The translations under genes and the position numbers were made by a program. From Bacillota bacterium (lineage in GTDB: Bacteria > Bacillota > Clostridia > Acetivibrionales > DSM-1351), in NCBI GenBank assembly GCA_023439045.1, contig JAEXOY010000015.1, positions 124,001 to 188,000 on the forward strand: a DNA stretch of 64,000 bases, given 5' to 3'. Shown here piece after piece: positions 35,401 through 42,991 of the stretch. How positions within the stretch are numbered: the first letter of the stretch is position 1; each line of letters begins with the position of its first letter. The notes under the pieces were generated by a model. The model saw nothing but the letters and a program-made list of their open reading frames with translations, was not told the DNA's origin and did not search any database.

Positions 35401-36757
35401 GTCAGAATCACCTAGAATCTATAATAAGGGTATAAGCAGATTAATATCTGATGCATTTAGGGTAGCATATTCTTATAAGAGTATGGATGAATTTAAAATA
35501 ATACTGTCTTTAGTACAGAAGTTTTTATTGGAGTGTAGACCTAATATACCAGAAAACTACATTTTTAATGATGATTTTTTGAATTCACGAATGATGCTTG
35601 ATATTTCGGAACGTTTTCCAGAGTTAGCTTCTGATATTACAATAATATATACGTTAGCGTATACTAAAAAAGTCTATGGCAATTTTATAGAGTTTAATGA
35701 GTTTTTCAGTAGAATAATTCGTAATGTTGATAAGCATTATAGGGTTAGGCTTATAACTGAATTATATGAGGTGACAAAAAATAGTCATTTTGTTACGACT
35801 TTTAATAATACTGTTGCGTCTCACATAGATAATATTATTAAGCAAACAGATTTTCAGTATTTATTTAAGAGAGAGCCAGAAATGTTTTTAGATTTTTGTA
35901 AAGCCGTAAGAGAAATGGGAATTTCAACATGCATGAATAGACTATTTAAAGAATATCTTTACGATCTGGATTGTTCGAGGAAAAGAATAAATGATTATAC
36001 ACCAGAAATGGTTTTAGAAATTTTACTTATGTCAAAAGAGTTGGAATTTTTACATATGGTAAACGGAATATTTGAAGAAATTATCGATAGTTACTTCATA
36101 GTAAATATTTCTTGTAGACCAGAGATATTTATACAGATTTTAGAAATAGCTATGGAAATGGGTGATTATCATAAACTTGAAATACTGTTTATTCAATATA
36201 CTGATAATTTGTTTACTGCGTTAAAACGAAATAAGATTTCCGAATATAAATTGGAGGTTATTTTAGACTTATTTAAATTTTCTAAAAAGTTCGATTTTAT
36301 ATCCATAGTATATAATAATTTCAAGGAATATTTACTTAGAACCAAAAAGGCGGAAGTTCATAGGGTTCTTTACAACAGATCTGAAAATATATTTAGTCTA
36401 TATAAACTCGCTAAAGAACTTAATATTTTATCATACTATGATTGGATTTTAGATAAATATTTTAATGAGATTTATAATGAGCGAGAACTAGAGAGAATAT
36501 TAAAGCATCAACCAAAACTGTTTATAGAAGTTATTGATTTTACGATTGAAAATAAAAATATTCGGATGTTTGAAACTGTAAAATATGTTCTTAGAAGGCT
36601 TATTTCTAGTACATGTAATACAGAGCATTTAATTAATAATGCACCAATAAAGATGGTACAAAAATTAAAAATCCTTTCAGTTGAATTTAACGATTATAAT
36701 TTTCAATTAGAATTGGAGTCCTTATTTAATATTGGGATTAGCAAAGTATTGGATTAA
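32420..36757 (+). CDS. Large NACHT-type STAND NTPase
   Basis: Protein of 1445 residues. N-terminal ~340 residues are helical, with a segment resembling NACHT-associated N-terminal helical domains (Y-T-S-F-F-E-A-V-D-R-L-L-P). The NTPase has Walker A G-H-P-G-S-G-K-S at 384-391 and a NACHT-type Walker B I-I-L-D458-G-Y-D-E-L. The C-terminal ~800 residues are leucine-rich helical repeats with recurring E-I-L...E-L-E-F patterns, a likely sensor. Bacterial NACHT proteins act in anti-phage immunity by ligand-triggered oligomerisation. No recognisable nuclease or protease effector was seen at the N-terminus. AAAAAGGAG precedes the ATG. Very AT-rich, like its neighbours in the island. Confidence 0.8.
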   Translation: MNYSFKDVCNYVKKSYAKDSKVISAIDNIAGVAIIGLITGVAITQQSALPFGLLSVKNEITKLSKFIYNKLTKSRKDEDFLCHQERMRITYSLICYTSFFEAVDRLLPDSLRNAVELSQKDQEYILENKLNDSAATLESKGKASAKINIPVCITFPHPIESYSDQKNRLTELYSTMNKTLFKFIESSYIWDVMTDTEQNNCIKCIDAIPKEALKCFDSQYCELSYKFEDFCIWANLYEHHKTQTFLDNYSSFVQKFVEIVENDSKKMDIGFNDLREVIKSIPAKLKAGRSEEIVNSLKLIYDDDIEEAVIKDTEKESNDNMVFPKIKDAFIPQSYKVICKTDEMKKIEDENTWKNASTKNDLGAFITSFLSSPYSIETPLIILGHPGSGKSLLTKVLASALFSQRYTPIRIPLREVNASTSIHSQIEEYINKKTYEKIDSWSSFSSQFEDSPLVIILDGYDELLQASGKVFTGYLNDAKEFQRSLYNLKHPVRVIVTSRLTLIDKAVIPKGSTILRLLEFNSEQRKKWISIWNDANANFFESCTPKIEQFKLPNEEDIGANNILALAKQPLLLLMLAIFDSEGNKLKNSVNLDRTALYDSLLRRFIKREKLKSKNCTLNEYELENAIDVDMERLGATAIGMYNRRKLYIVSKELNNDILFFNQEKDIPDNAGQSLTQAEMLLGSFFFVQKSQVRQKDDNISNQNYDNIAFEFLHNTFGEFLTAYFIVLKTFKEVQMLHELNNSEILKIELHKKLEAKDSFSKEWYACLIYAHLSARPVIIQMIKEWKIHYLNRMNFSDENFIKQFDVILHNQINRVLTKQNMPSIIQGDLGASFGRYPLLGHTALFTLNLIILHTAFSESEFIFNEEIIETYEDGTKPWDRLTHIWRSWFSAENLNGLNTVFIANRDYSDVGSKVIIIPQKNLLLDTPSCNNMESILNVSEALGDNVTKCMALILSYDSTSDSGSKLNYINKLNDYEKIDIDIQIIIKRLLKKMSESPRIYNKGISRLISDAFRVAYSYKSMDEFKIILSLVQKFLLECRPNIPENYIFNDDFLNSRMMLDISERFPELASDITIIYTLAYTKKVYGNFIEFNEFFSRIIRNVDKHYRVRLITELYEVTKNSHFVTTFNNTVASHIDNIIKQTDFQYLFKREPEMFLDFCKAVREMGISTCMNRLFKEYLYDLDCSRKRINDYTPEMVLEILLMSKELEFLHMVNGIFEEIIDSYFIVNISCRPEIFIQILEIAMEMGDYHKLEILFIQYTDNLFTALKRNKISEYKLEVILDLFKFSKKFDFISIVYNNFKEYLLRTKKAEVHRVLYNRSENIFSLYKLAKELNILSYYDWILDKYFNEIYNERELERILKHQPKLFIEVIDFTIENKNIRMFETVKYVLRRLISSTCNTEHLINNAPIKMVQKLKILSVEFNDYNFQLELESLFNIGISKVLD

Positions 36758-36954
36758 AATGATTAAATATTCTGATGAATATAATTATCGCTGAAATATC
36801 TTTAGGATATTATGATTAAACTTTATTACATATAGTATTTATAAATATATTTTCTCTGACTTCATTTTGATTTAAGTTTTTTACAAAATGAAAAGAACTG
36901 ATTATCGAAAAATCAATGACTTAGAGGAGTGGCTTAATTAAACTTTATTTCAAA
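36758..36954. other. Spacer between the NACHT gene and the IS element
   Basis: 197 bp, AT-rich. It holds a 17-codon frame (ATG at 36888, ending TAA at 36941) and an AGAGGAG at 36922, which could be the ribosome-binding site of the gene whose body now lies beyond the IS element. Confidence 0.4.
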
Positions 36955-36982
36955 GGGGGGGCGGACAAAATCCTGGACTTGA

Positions 36983-37675
36983 ATGAGTCAAGGGAGGAAT
37001 GAGATGTACTCGTATGAAGACCGCATCCGTGCAGTAAAGTTTTATATTAATTGTGGTTACAACGCAGCATATACCGTTCGTAAGTTAGGTTATCCTGATG
37101 TAACCAACCTTAACCATTGGTACAGGGAGTATTCTGAATATAATGATCTCCATACCGGAAAGAAAAAACATAGTAAATATTCAGATGATGAAAAACGAGA
37201 TGCTGTAGATTATTACTTTGAAAATAATCAGAATGCATTGAAAACAGTCAAAGATCTAGGTTATCCAAGTCGGCCACTACTTATTAGTTGGGTTGATGAA
37301 TTGTATCCAGAAGATGAGAAACGTCGTTGCAAACAATTCAAACCTCATGTAAGATGTTCTCAAGAAGATAAAGTACAGGCAGTTAGGGAGTCGTGTAAAG
37401 GCACACTGAAAATATCTCAGATAGCTGAGATATATAATGTTACACCCTCCGCAGTTTCTACATGGCGGAAAGAACTGCTTGGAGACAGGAGAGAACTTAG
37501 CATGACTAATACATCTGAAACAGACAAAGATATAGATGAATTAATCCATGAAAAAAATGAACTTGAAGCCAAAGTAAAGCGTCTAGAACAAGATGTACAT
37601 AAACTTAAACTAGAACGTGACGTTTTAGAAAAAGCCGGTGACATTCTAAAAAAAAGAAAAGGGCATCAATCTTGA
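36983..37675 (+). CDS. IS3-family OrfA (HTH protein)
   Basis: Protein of 230 residues with three helix-turn-helix-like units (around residues 12-40, 65-95 and 130-165) and a C-terminal leucine-zipper coiled coil (about 180-225), typical of the long OrfA of the IS150-like subgroup. It binds the inverted repeats and multimerises with OrfB. It ends two codons-worth after an A8 run at 37648-37655, with orfB in the frame reached by a +1 (or -2) shift. Confidence 0.88.
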   Translation: MSQGRNEMYSYEDRIRAVKFYINCGYNAAYTVRKLGYPDVTNLNHWYREYSEYNDLHTGKKKHSKYSDDEKRDAVDYYFENNQNALKTVKDLGYPSRPLLISWVDELYPEDEKRRCKQFKPHVRCSQEDKVQAVRESCKGTLKISQIAEIYNVTPSAVSTWRKELLGDRRELSMTNTSETDKDIDELIHEKNELEAKVKRLEQDVHKLKLERDVLEKAGDILKKRKGHQS

Positions 37676-38540
37676 TGAACTCACCAATCGGGAAAAGGTA
37701 TTCTTGATTGATGCCCTACGCTATAAATATAAGCTTAACGAACTCTTGCTGATTCTGAAACTCTCAAAAAGTAGTTACTGCTATCAGGCTAATAGTATTC
37801 GCGCTTTCGACAAGTACCAAGAACTCCGAGGGATTATAAAGGAATTGTTCGATGCTGATAAATGCAGATACGGATATCGCCGCATTCATTGTTTGTTGCA
37901 AAACAGAGGTATTATTATTTCTGAAAAAGTGGTACGTCGTATTATGAAAGAAGAACACCTCCTAGTTAAATGCACAAAGAAACGCAAATACAATTCGTAT
38001 AAAGGGGAAATCAGTCCGGAAATTGATAACATAATAAATCGTGATTTTTCTGCTAAAGCACCGAACCAAAAGTGGCTGACCGATATAACCGAGTTTCATA
38101 TTCCGGCAGGCAAAGTGTATTTATCACCTATAATTGATTGCTTTGATGGCCTTGCTGTTTCTTGGACTATCGGTACTTCGCCCAATGCAGAGCTTACAAA
38201 CACAATGCTTAACAACGCGATTTCTTGCTTGCAGAAAGACGAAAAGCCCGTTATTCATTCTGATCGTGGCTGTCATTATCGCTGGCCAGAATGGATTAAA
38301 ATCATGACTAAAGCAGAACTAACAAGATCAATGTCAAAGAAGGGGTGTTCCCCTGACAATTCAGCTTGCGAAGGTTTTTTCGGCCGACTTAAAAATGAAA
38401 TGTTTTATAATCGAAAATGGAAACATGTATCTATAAATTCTTTTATTAAAGAACTTGATTCCTATCTCCGTTGGTATAATGAAGATAGAATTAAAATATC
38501 TTTAGGTGGGATGACCCACTTCAATATAGACGTAGTCTAG
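37650..38540 (+). CDS. IS3-family OrfB transposase, C-terminus frameshifted
   Basis: Integrase-fold transposase with D-I-T-E-F, H-S-D-R-G and A-C-E-G-F-F-G-R-L-K-N-E carrying the DDE triad, and an N-terminal HTH_21-like segment. The frame is open from the A8 run at 37648; the first conventional start is the TTG at 37704. The last residues read G-G-M-T-H-F-N-I-D-V-V and stop, but adding one C to the CCC at 38515-38517 restores the family ending T-P-L-Q-Y-R-R-S-L-G-I-V-A and a later stop. The deletion alters only the C-terminal tail, so activity is uncertain. Confidence 0.85.
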   Translation, partial: KKEKGINLDELTNREKVFLIDALRYKYKLNELLLILKLSKSSYCYQANSIRAFDKYQELRGIIKELFDADKCRYGYRRIHCLLQNRGIIISEKVVRRIMKEEHLLVKCTKKRKYNSYKGEISPEIDNIINRDFSAKAPNQKWLTDITEFHIPAGKVYLSPIIDCFDGLAVSWTIGTSPNAELTNTMLNNAISCLQKDEKPVIHSDRGCHYRWPEWIKIMTKAELTRSMSKKGCSPDNSACEGFFGRLKNEMFYNRKWKHVSINSFIKELDSYLRWYNEDRIKISLGGMTHFNIDVV

Positions 38541-38577
38541 GAATAGTAGCTTAGTCCAAGAAAACGTCCGCACCCCC

Positions 38578-39439
38578 TATCTTAAAAGTTGAAGAATTTT
38601 TATTTTCATCTATTTGTTGTAACTGTGGAATAGAAGAACAAATCTATAGATACTTAGCCATTCTCGCAAAAGAAGCAGGATATAAATACTTACGTCCGTC
38701 CAATATCGTGTACACTTCAAATGATGAATTCGACTTTTCAGAATCAAAAATAGTTGATGTTTTCAGTATACTAAGTAAGTTAAAGAAGTTGGGACTAGAA
38801 GATATGGAAAGTTTTAAAAAAGAGGTTGAATGCAATCAAGTAGAAAATAAATTTAACAGTATATTTAATTTATTTAAAGAAACATCAATAGATTTCAATT
38901 TGCATAACCTAATTTCTTTTGAGGATATTATTGATGTAGATACTATTATATTGAAAACTAATCGAAAATTAACAGAAATGGATAAGAACTATTTGATAAA
39001 AATGGCCCGCAAATTATACTGTCAATATAAACACTACCCAGATACAAGTTGTATCTTTAGTAAAAGATGTGTCTTACTCAGCAATATCGTACATTTTTTA
39101 GCAAGTGAGAAATTATTAATTCCTGATGCCGATAATACCATTCTAGACGGCTGTATGGATAAAAAGGGTGCACACACTGTATCAATAATACTGGGTAGAC
39201 AAGTGGACGCCACTGCTGACCAATTTGTATATGACGACCATACACTTGATCCTTATGAAGATAATAGTTTATATTTTAATTATTTCAGTAGCAAACCTAA
39301 CAAATATCAACCAGAGATGATATCTCAATATATTTCATTATTTAACAAAACCTTTAAGAAATTGTCTGTAGAAGAATTTCTGTCTACTGAAGACAACAAC
39401 TTATATAAGAGATCGTTAGAAGTCCAGATACTTAGTTAA
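38578..39439 (+). pseudogene. Gene of unknown function truncated at its 5' end by the IS
   Basis: The frame is open from inside the IS right end (after a TAG at 38552) through to 39439, reading I-L-K-V-E-E-F-L-F-S-S-I-C-C-N-C-G-I-E directly outside the IS. Downstream it has about 285 residues, acidic, with a Y-C-Q-Y-K-H-Y-P-D-T-S segment and no motif I can place. A GTG at 38708 could start a 243-residue product but has no ribosome-binding site. The native start must have lain at or left of the insertion. It may have been an operon partner of the NACHT gene. Confidence 0.65.
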
Positions 39440-39680
39440 TAACAGAATAGATGTAAAGTTGATTTTACAATACAAAGAAAGGGAGGGAGGTGACTTTTCC
39501 TAATTAGCCTATTAAATCATTATATAAAGTATTATAAGTATATAAATGTAAATAATTAATAATATAGTAATGTGTACTGTAAAAATACCAATAGGGCAAA
39601 AGAAATAAATAGTCCTGACACACCAAAGGGGAACTGTAGGCCTTTGAATGCGAAACCACACTTGACTTAGGGGGATCAAA
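39440..39680. other. Spacer without recognised gene
   Basis: 240 bp. Contains a GGGAGGGAGGTGAC at about 39481 that resembles a ribosome-binding site but is followed by no usable frame. Confidence 0.4.
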
Positions 39681-40259
39681 ATGAAAAAAAGAATTATTAT
39701 AGCTACTGTATTATTTATAAATATCATATTGCTATTAACTCAGTGTACATATCACAGTGCTGATGATTCGATTGATAATACTGAATCTAGGTATTATTCT
39801 GCTATATATGGTGCTTATAATAATGAGTGCTCGGTAGCATTTTTTGAATTTGCAAATATCTTAGATTCATTAGGTAAATGTAAGAATTCTGATGATATTA
39901 TTTATGTAAAAGGAAGAATTGATGGATATACTAGCAGAGGAACATTTATGTATTCCCTTATTCAAGAAAATATTAAACAAACCAAAAATCCAATTCTAGA
40001 TACTGATTTTAATGAATCTGTCTTTGAGGCATTAAAATACATGAATGATTATTTAACAAAAGTTAATGACATATTAGCTAAGAAAGATATAGACACACTT
40101 AGCGGTTTGAAATCTGAATTTGATGAATTACATAGCCTGACCACTAAATTTGATATAAACAATACCTTATATAATAACAAGAGTAATAAAACTGAAGATA
40201 TTAAAATCATCAATCAAATTATTAAGATATTTACAAGTTCAAAAATATTTGTTGAATAG
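39681..40259 (+). CDS. Putative lipoprotein of unknown function
   Basis: Protein of 192 residues with a short basic start, a hydrophobic stretch and L-L-T-Q-C, a plausible lipobox with Cys22. The mature part is helical, acidic and without recognised domain. GGGGGATC precedes the ATG. Low GC like the island. Confidence 0.6.
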   Translation: MKKRIIIATVLFINIILLLTQCTYHSADDSIDNTESRYYSAIYGAYNNECSVAFFEFANILDSLGKCKNSDDIIYVKGRIDGYTSRGTFMYSLIQENIKQTKNPILDTDFNESVFEALKYMNDYLTKVNDILAKKDIDTLSGLKSEFDELHSLTTKFDINNTLYNNKSNKTEDIKIINQIIKIFTSSKIFVE

Positions 40260-40294
40260 TAAAACTATAATTAATGTGAAACACCCAAAAAAAT

Positions 40295-40423
40295 TACAAC
40301 AATAAACAACTATAAATCTCTAGCATTAACTCCTCAATGCGCTTATAATCGGGCGCCTCCGGAAGGGAAGTGTTTATAGCAGCAGCTTTAAACTGAAGCT
40401 CAAACTTTTCTAGCATCTCAAAA
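40295..40423 (-). pseudogene. Detached 3' end of an RlaP-like nucleotidyltransferase gene
   Basis: 129 bp that align without gaps to the 3' end of the nucleotidyltransferase gene at 50182 (its positions 50183-50311), about 89 percent identical by eye. The minus strand reads in frame F-E-M-L-E-K-F then A-I-N-T-S-L-P-E-A-P-D-Y-K-R-I-E and stops at the equivalent codon. Most differences are silent or conservative, so the fragment diverged while still part of a working gene. Upstream of it (toward 40430) similarity ends abruptly. Confidence 0.85.
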
Positions 40424-40474
40424 GTACAGGCCTTTATTGATGAGTATAATATAGCAAATTGTAATCTTAATTTG

Positions 40475-40523
40475 AAAACGTATACCAGTTCAACTCATAT
40501 AGTCAAACCGGTATACGTTTTTT
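40475..40523. terminator. Perfect 12-bp hairpin
   Basis: AAAACGTATACC pairs with GGTATACGTTTT around a 23-nt loop, with T-run on the plus strand and A-run reading as T-run on the minus strand. Confidence 0.75.
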
Positions 40524-40615
40524 ACCATGAAGTATTCTCAAACCTTACGCTTGCTTTGCGCTATTTTTGACTCTTATGTAATTTAACAAAAGTAGAAAAG
40601 CCCTTGTATTATTGC

Positions 40616-41599
40616 CTATAATTTATTCGCTTTTTTGTTCGTTCCATTAACTAATGCGAATAACAAAGCGGTTATCCCTCCCGACGCTATAACAATCAAC
40701 AGATCAATAGGGGCAAATACAATTCCAGGAATACTTTCGAAAAAGAAACATGAGCCAAAGCTATACAGATGTCCGCGCAGAAGGACCATTTCACCAACAT
40801 ACATAATGATAGTCATTATTGAAGAAACAATAGCCGGAATTCCGATCGAAACAAATTTACGCTTACCCAGAAGAAACGAACCTACATAAATGCCTACGGT
40901 TACTCCCAGAAGAGTGAAGAACATGGTCATCAATGTTGCTGATAATGGAGATACTTGAATGCTCCCGTCTCTCCAAAAAGCGGTGAAGCAAGCGAGAATA
41001 CAAAGTCCAAGGAATATCAGAGAACAAATCGACTGTAGTATCAATGACTTTAGGCGTTTTTTCTCCCCAGTCTTTATCATTTGAGCAAATCCGTATAAAC
41101 AGTTCAGTATGGAAAGAATCAGAACGACGGATATAATGTAGAAATGCAACTTAAAAGCAGGATTATAGTTGCCCATCAAAATATCTACTGCTGTTTGTGT
41201 TTTATATGGTGTAACAGTTTCGCCCAAACCTTCAGGTGGTACGTAGCACATAAACATTTGCCAATCTTCAAGCTTTGTAACCGTTTCAGCTGTTGTAACC
41301 ACAACTTTTTGTTCAAACAGTGTTTCAAGGATAAAGAATGCACTAGTGGCAACAGTTGAACCTCCAATCAGAGCATACCGCTTGAACAGTTTAATACATA
41401 AAGGCAGTATAAGCATGCCAATTAAAATAGAGATACAAATGGGTGTATACGGAATGATGTACTTCGGATAGTTTTCTTTCAAAACAGTTCCGTCAAAAAT
41501 CATATCGTTGATAACACGTACTCCCATAGAAAGTGGATAATAGGACGCGAGCAGGACACCTAGACTTGCAAACAGATAATATCTGTTAAAGTGTTTCAT
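40616..41599 (-). CDS. Multi-pass membrane protein following the M56 peptidase gene
   Basis: Protein of 327 residues with about eight predicted transmembrane helices and a soluble loop between the second and third pairs. No family recognised with certainty. AGGAGA precedes the chosen ATG at 41599. It begins 13 bp after the M56 peptidase gene and is in the same operon. Such pairs occur with BlaR/MecR-like sensors, so a role in envelope stress or antibiotic sensing is possible but inferred from position only. Confidence 0.6.
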   Translation of the reverse strand: MKHFNRYYLFASLGVLLASYYPLSMGVRVINDMIFDGTVLKENYPKYIIPYTPICISILIGMLILPLCIKLFKRYALIGGSTVATSAFFILETLFEQKVVVTTAETVTKLEDWQMFMCYVPPEGLGETVTPYKTQTAVDILMGNYNPAFKLHFYIISVVLILSILNCLYGFAQMIKTGEKKRLKSLILQSICSLIFLGLCILACFTAFWRDGSIQVSPLSATLMTMFFTLLGVTVGIYVGSFLLGKRKFVSIGIPAIVSSIMTIIMYVGEMVLLRGHLYSFGSCFFFESIPGIVFAPIDLLIVIASGGITALLFALVNGTNKKANKL

Positions 41600-41612
41600 A
41601 TCAATTCTCCTT

Positions 41613-42494
41613 TCAGCCTGCATTTGTCAGCAATACATAGAAGATTGCGGCGAACAATGCAAGTAATACTATTAAGGAAAGCCACGTCATTTTTTTAAAG
41701 AATAGTATGTTTTCTATTCTTGTTCTAATCTTTGGACCACCAAATGGAGAAGCACAGACATTCGTACTTTCCTTACTTTCTAGTAATGCAAGTGCATACT
41801 CTTTAGCACGAACATAACCCAGTTTCACAAGCACACATTCATCACAGGACAACTCAATATCGGTTAGGAACAGTTTATAGAACACCCAAGAAAGTGGATT
41901 GAACCAATGTGCAGCCACTATCAGAAAAGTAATAACACGCCACATATTGTCGGCACGGCTAATATGTATTTTTTCATGCAACAACACAAGCTCAATATCT
42001 TTATCCGTATAAGCTGTAGGTAAGATAATTTTTGGTTTTACGATACCGTATACAGCGGGAGATATGGCCTTGTCCGAAAGAAAAATGTTATCACGTAGAT
42101 GTTTGGCATCCTTCATTTCGTGCAGTGTTGTGAAATAAATCACTCCAAGCATAAGTATAATTACCAAAAACACAATAATCCATATTATGGAGGCTATGTT
42201 GAAAATCTGATCGAGAAGGTTCACCTTATATGTAATAGGAAAATAACTGTCTGCTGCCCTTACACTGTTCATCATTGAAAAGGAAACATCGTCTGTAGGT
42301 TTAAGTACGACAACAGTTTTAGTAGTAATGCCAGCCAGTAGTGACATCAAACTATATGGGCTATTTAGTCCAAGAGGTACGGTCATTCTGAAAAAAGGGA
42401 TGAGCCAAAGAAGCACCGTAAGTCTTCTCGGAATCTTTGGCACTAATCTTGCAAGCATAACTAACACGCCTGTTATTGCGGCTGTTATACTCAT
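41613..42494 (-). CDS. BlaR1/MecR1-like M56-family metallopeptidase
   Basis: Protein of 293 residues with the BlaR1 membrane-peptidase layout: N-terminal hydrophobic helices, L-L-H-E-K-I-H zinc motif (HExxH), and the downstream E-L-S-C-D-E-C-V glutamate ligand, then a final transmembrane helix. The C-terminal beta-lactam sensor domain of true BlaR1 is absent, as in many Firmicute homologues. A BlaI-type repressor would normally lie immediately upstream; here the upstream DNA is a truncated plus-strand permease tail, and the ATG has no clear ribosome-binding site, so the operon seems to have lost its first gene. Confidence 0.8.
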   Translation of the reverse strand: MSITAAITGVLVMLARLVPKIPRRLTVLLWLIPFFRMTVPLGLNSPYSLMSLLAGITTKTVVVLKPTDDVSFSMMNSVRAADSYFPITYKVNLLDQIFNIASIIWIIVFLVIILMLGVIYFTTLHEMKDAKHLRDNIFLSDKAISPAVYGIVKPKIILPTAYTDKDIELVLLHEKIHISRADNMWRVITFLIVAAHWFNPLSWVFYKLFLTDIELSCDECVLVKLGYVRAKEYALALLESKESTNVCASPFGGPKIRTRIENILFFKKMTWLSLIVLLALFAAIFYVLLTNAG

Positions 42495-42644
42495 ATTAAA
42501 AACCCAATAGAATTTGGGGCGTTAATGCTTGCTTTTGCTTTAATGGGTACTGATATGGTAGCAGTACTTATGCTGGTTTTTGCATATCTATTTGTGATAG
42601 GCTATGGAATTTTTTATAGAGTTAAATATGACAAAGAGATGTAG
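42495..42644 (+). pseudogene. C-terminal remnant of a membrane protein, possibly a permease
   Basis: A plus-strand frame enters from within the M56 gene and runs to TAG at 42644, reading K-N-P-I-E-F-G-A-L-M-L-A-F-A-L-M-G-T-D then a hydrophobic helix L-M-L-V-F-A-Y-L-F-V-I-G-Y-G-I-F and a basic end. This looks like the last transmembrane helix of a permease whose remainder is gone. No ribosome-binding site precedes its internal ATG codons. Identity is a guess. Confidence 0.4.
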
Positions 42645-42678
42645 GTTATGCTTTACTTTATGTTTACCGAGTTTATAC

Positions 42679-42730
42679 AAAAGGCAGGGGAAGTCTGGCG
42701 TAGAATCCGACAAACACCTTGCCTTTTGTT
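42679..42730 (+). terminator. Terminator-like hairpin with the same loop core as that after glmS
   Basis: Eleven-pair stem AAAAGGCAGGG with CCTTGCCTTTT (one G-U) and a 27-nt loop ending AATCCGACAAACA. The strand also reads as a terminator in reverse. Confidence 0.6.
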
Positions 42731-42779
42731 AAATAAATCCGAGCGGAACAGGAGAAAAGAAGTTAATTAACAGCGTATA

Positions 42780-42807
42780 TTGACATTATTATCCATAATG
42801 CTATACT
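42780..42807 (+). promoter_or_regulatory. Promoter before the frameshifted gene
   Basis: TTGACA at 42780-42785 and TATACT at 42802-42807, 16-bp spacing, about 185 bp before the ATG at 42992. Confidence 0.55.
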
Positions 42808-42991
42808 GATACTACGTCAAAGCATGGAAAAGATGGTGCTACTCGTTTCTATTCTGATATCAGGTAGTCATTCGGTATCTTGTTAAAATGAAAAGGTTGC
42901 CAAGTGGGAATATGTCCGGCGGATTTCCGTATTTCTCAGTCGAGTTTAGATGAATGAACAGAGCAAGTAAGGTATTGAGAGTTGGTGTGCA

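Larger units (their letters stand above)
36955..38577 (+). mobile_element. IS3-family insertion sequence
   Basis: About 1.62 kb. Imperfect terminal inverted repeats: left GGGGGGGCGGAC at 36955-36966 and right, reversed, GGGGGTGCGGAC (38566-38577), both continuing into T-[CT]-TTGGACT-like sequence. Two genes encode an HTH OrfA and a DDE OrfB. No clear target duplication was seen. orfB has a one-base loss near its end. The element interrupts the gene that continues at 38578. Confidence 0.88.

Noticed and set aside
36955..36990. The GGGCGGACA end of the IS looks like a Tn7 terminal sequence.
   Set aside because: It pairs with a matching inverted end at 38566-38577 around IS3-type OrfA/OrfB, so it is the IS3 terminal repeat.
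38708..39439. A complete gene starting at the GTG at 38708.
   Set aside because: No ribosome-binding site, and the frame stays open upstream to the IS end, which indicates a truncated gene.
42683..42720. A functional cobalamin riboswitch.
   Set aside because: Only a short core-like segment is present; the B12 box and peripheral helices are missing and no cobalamin gene follows.
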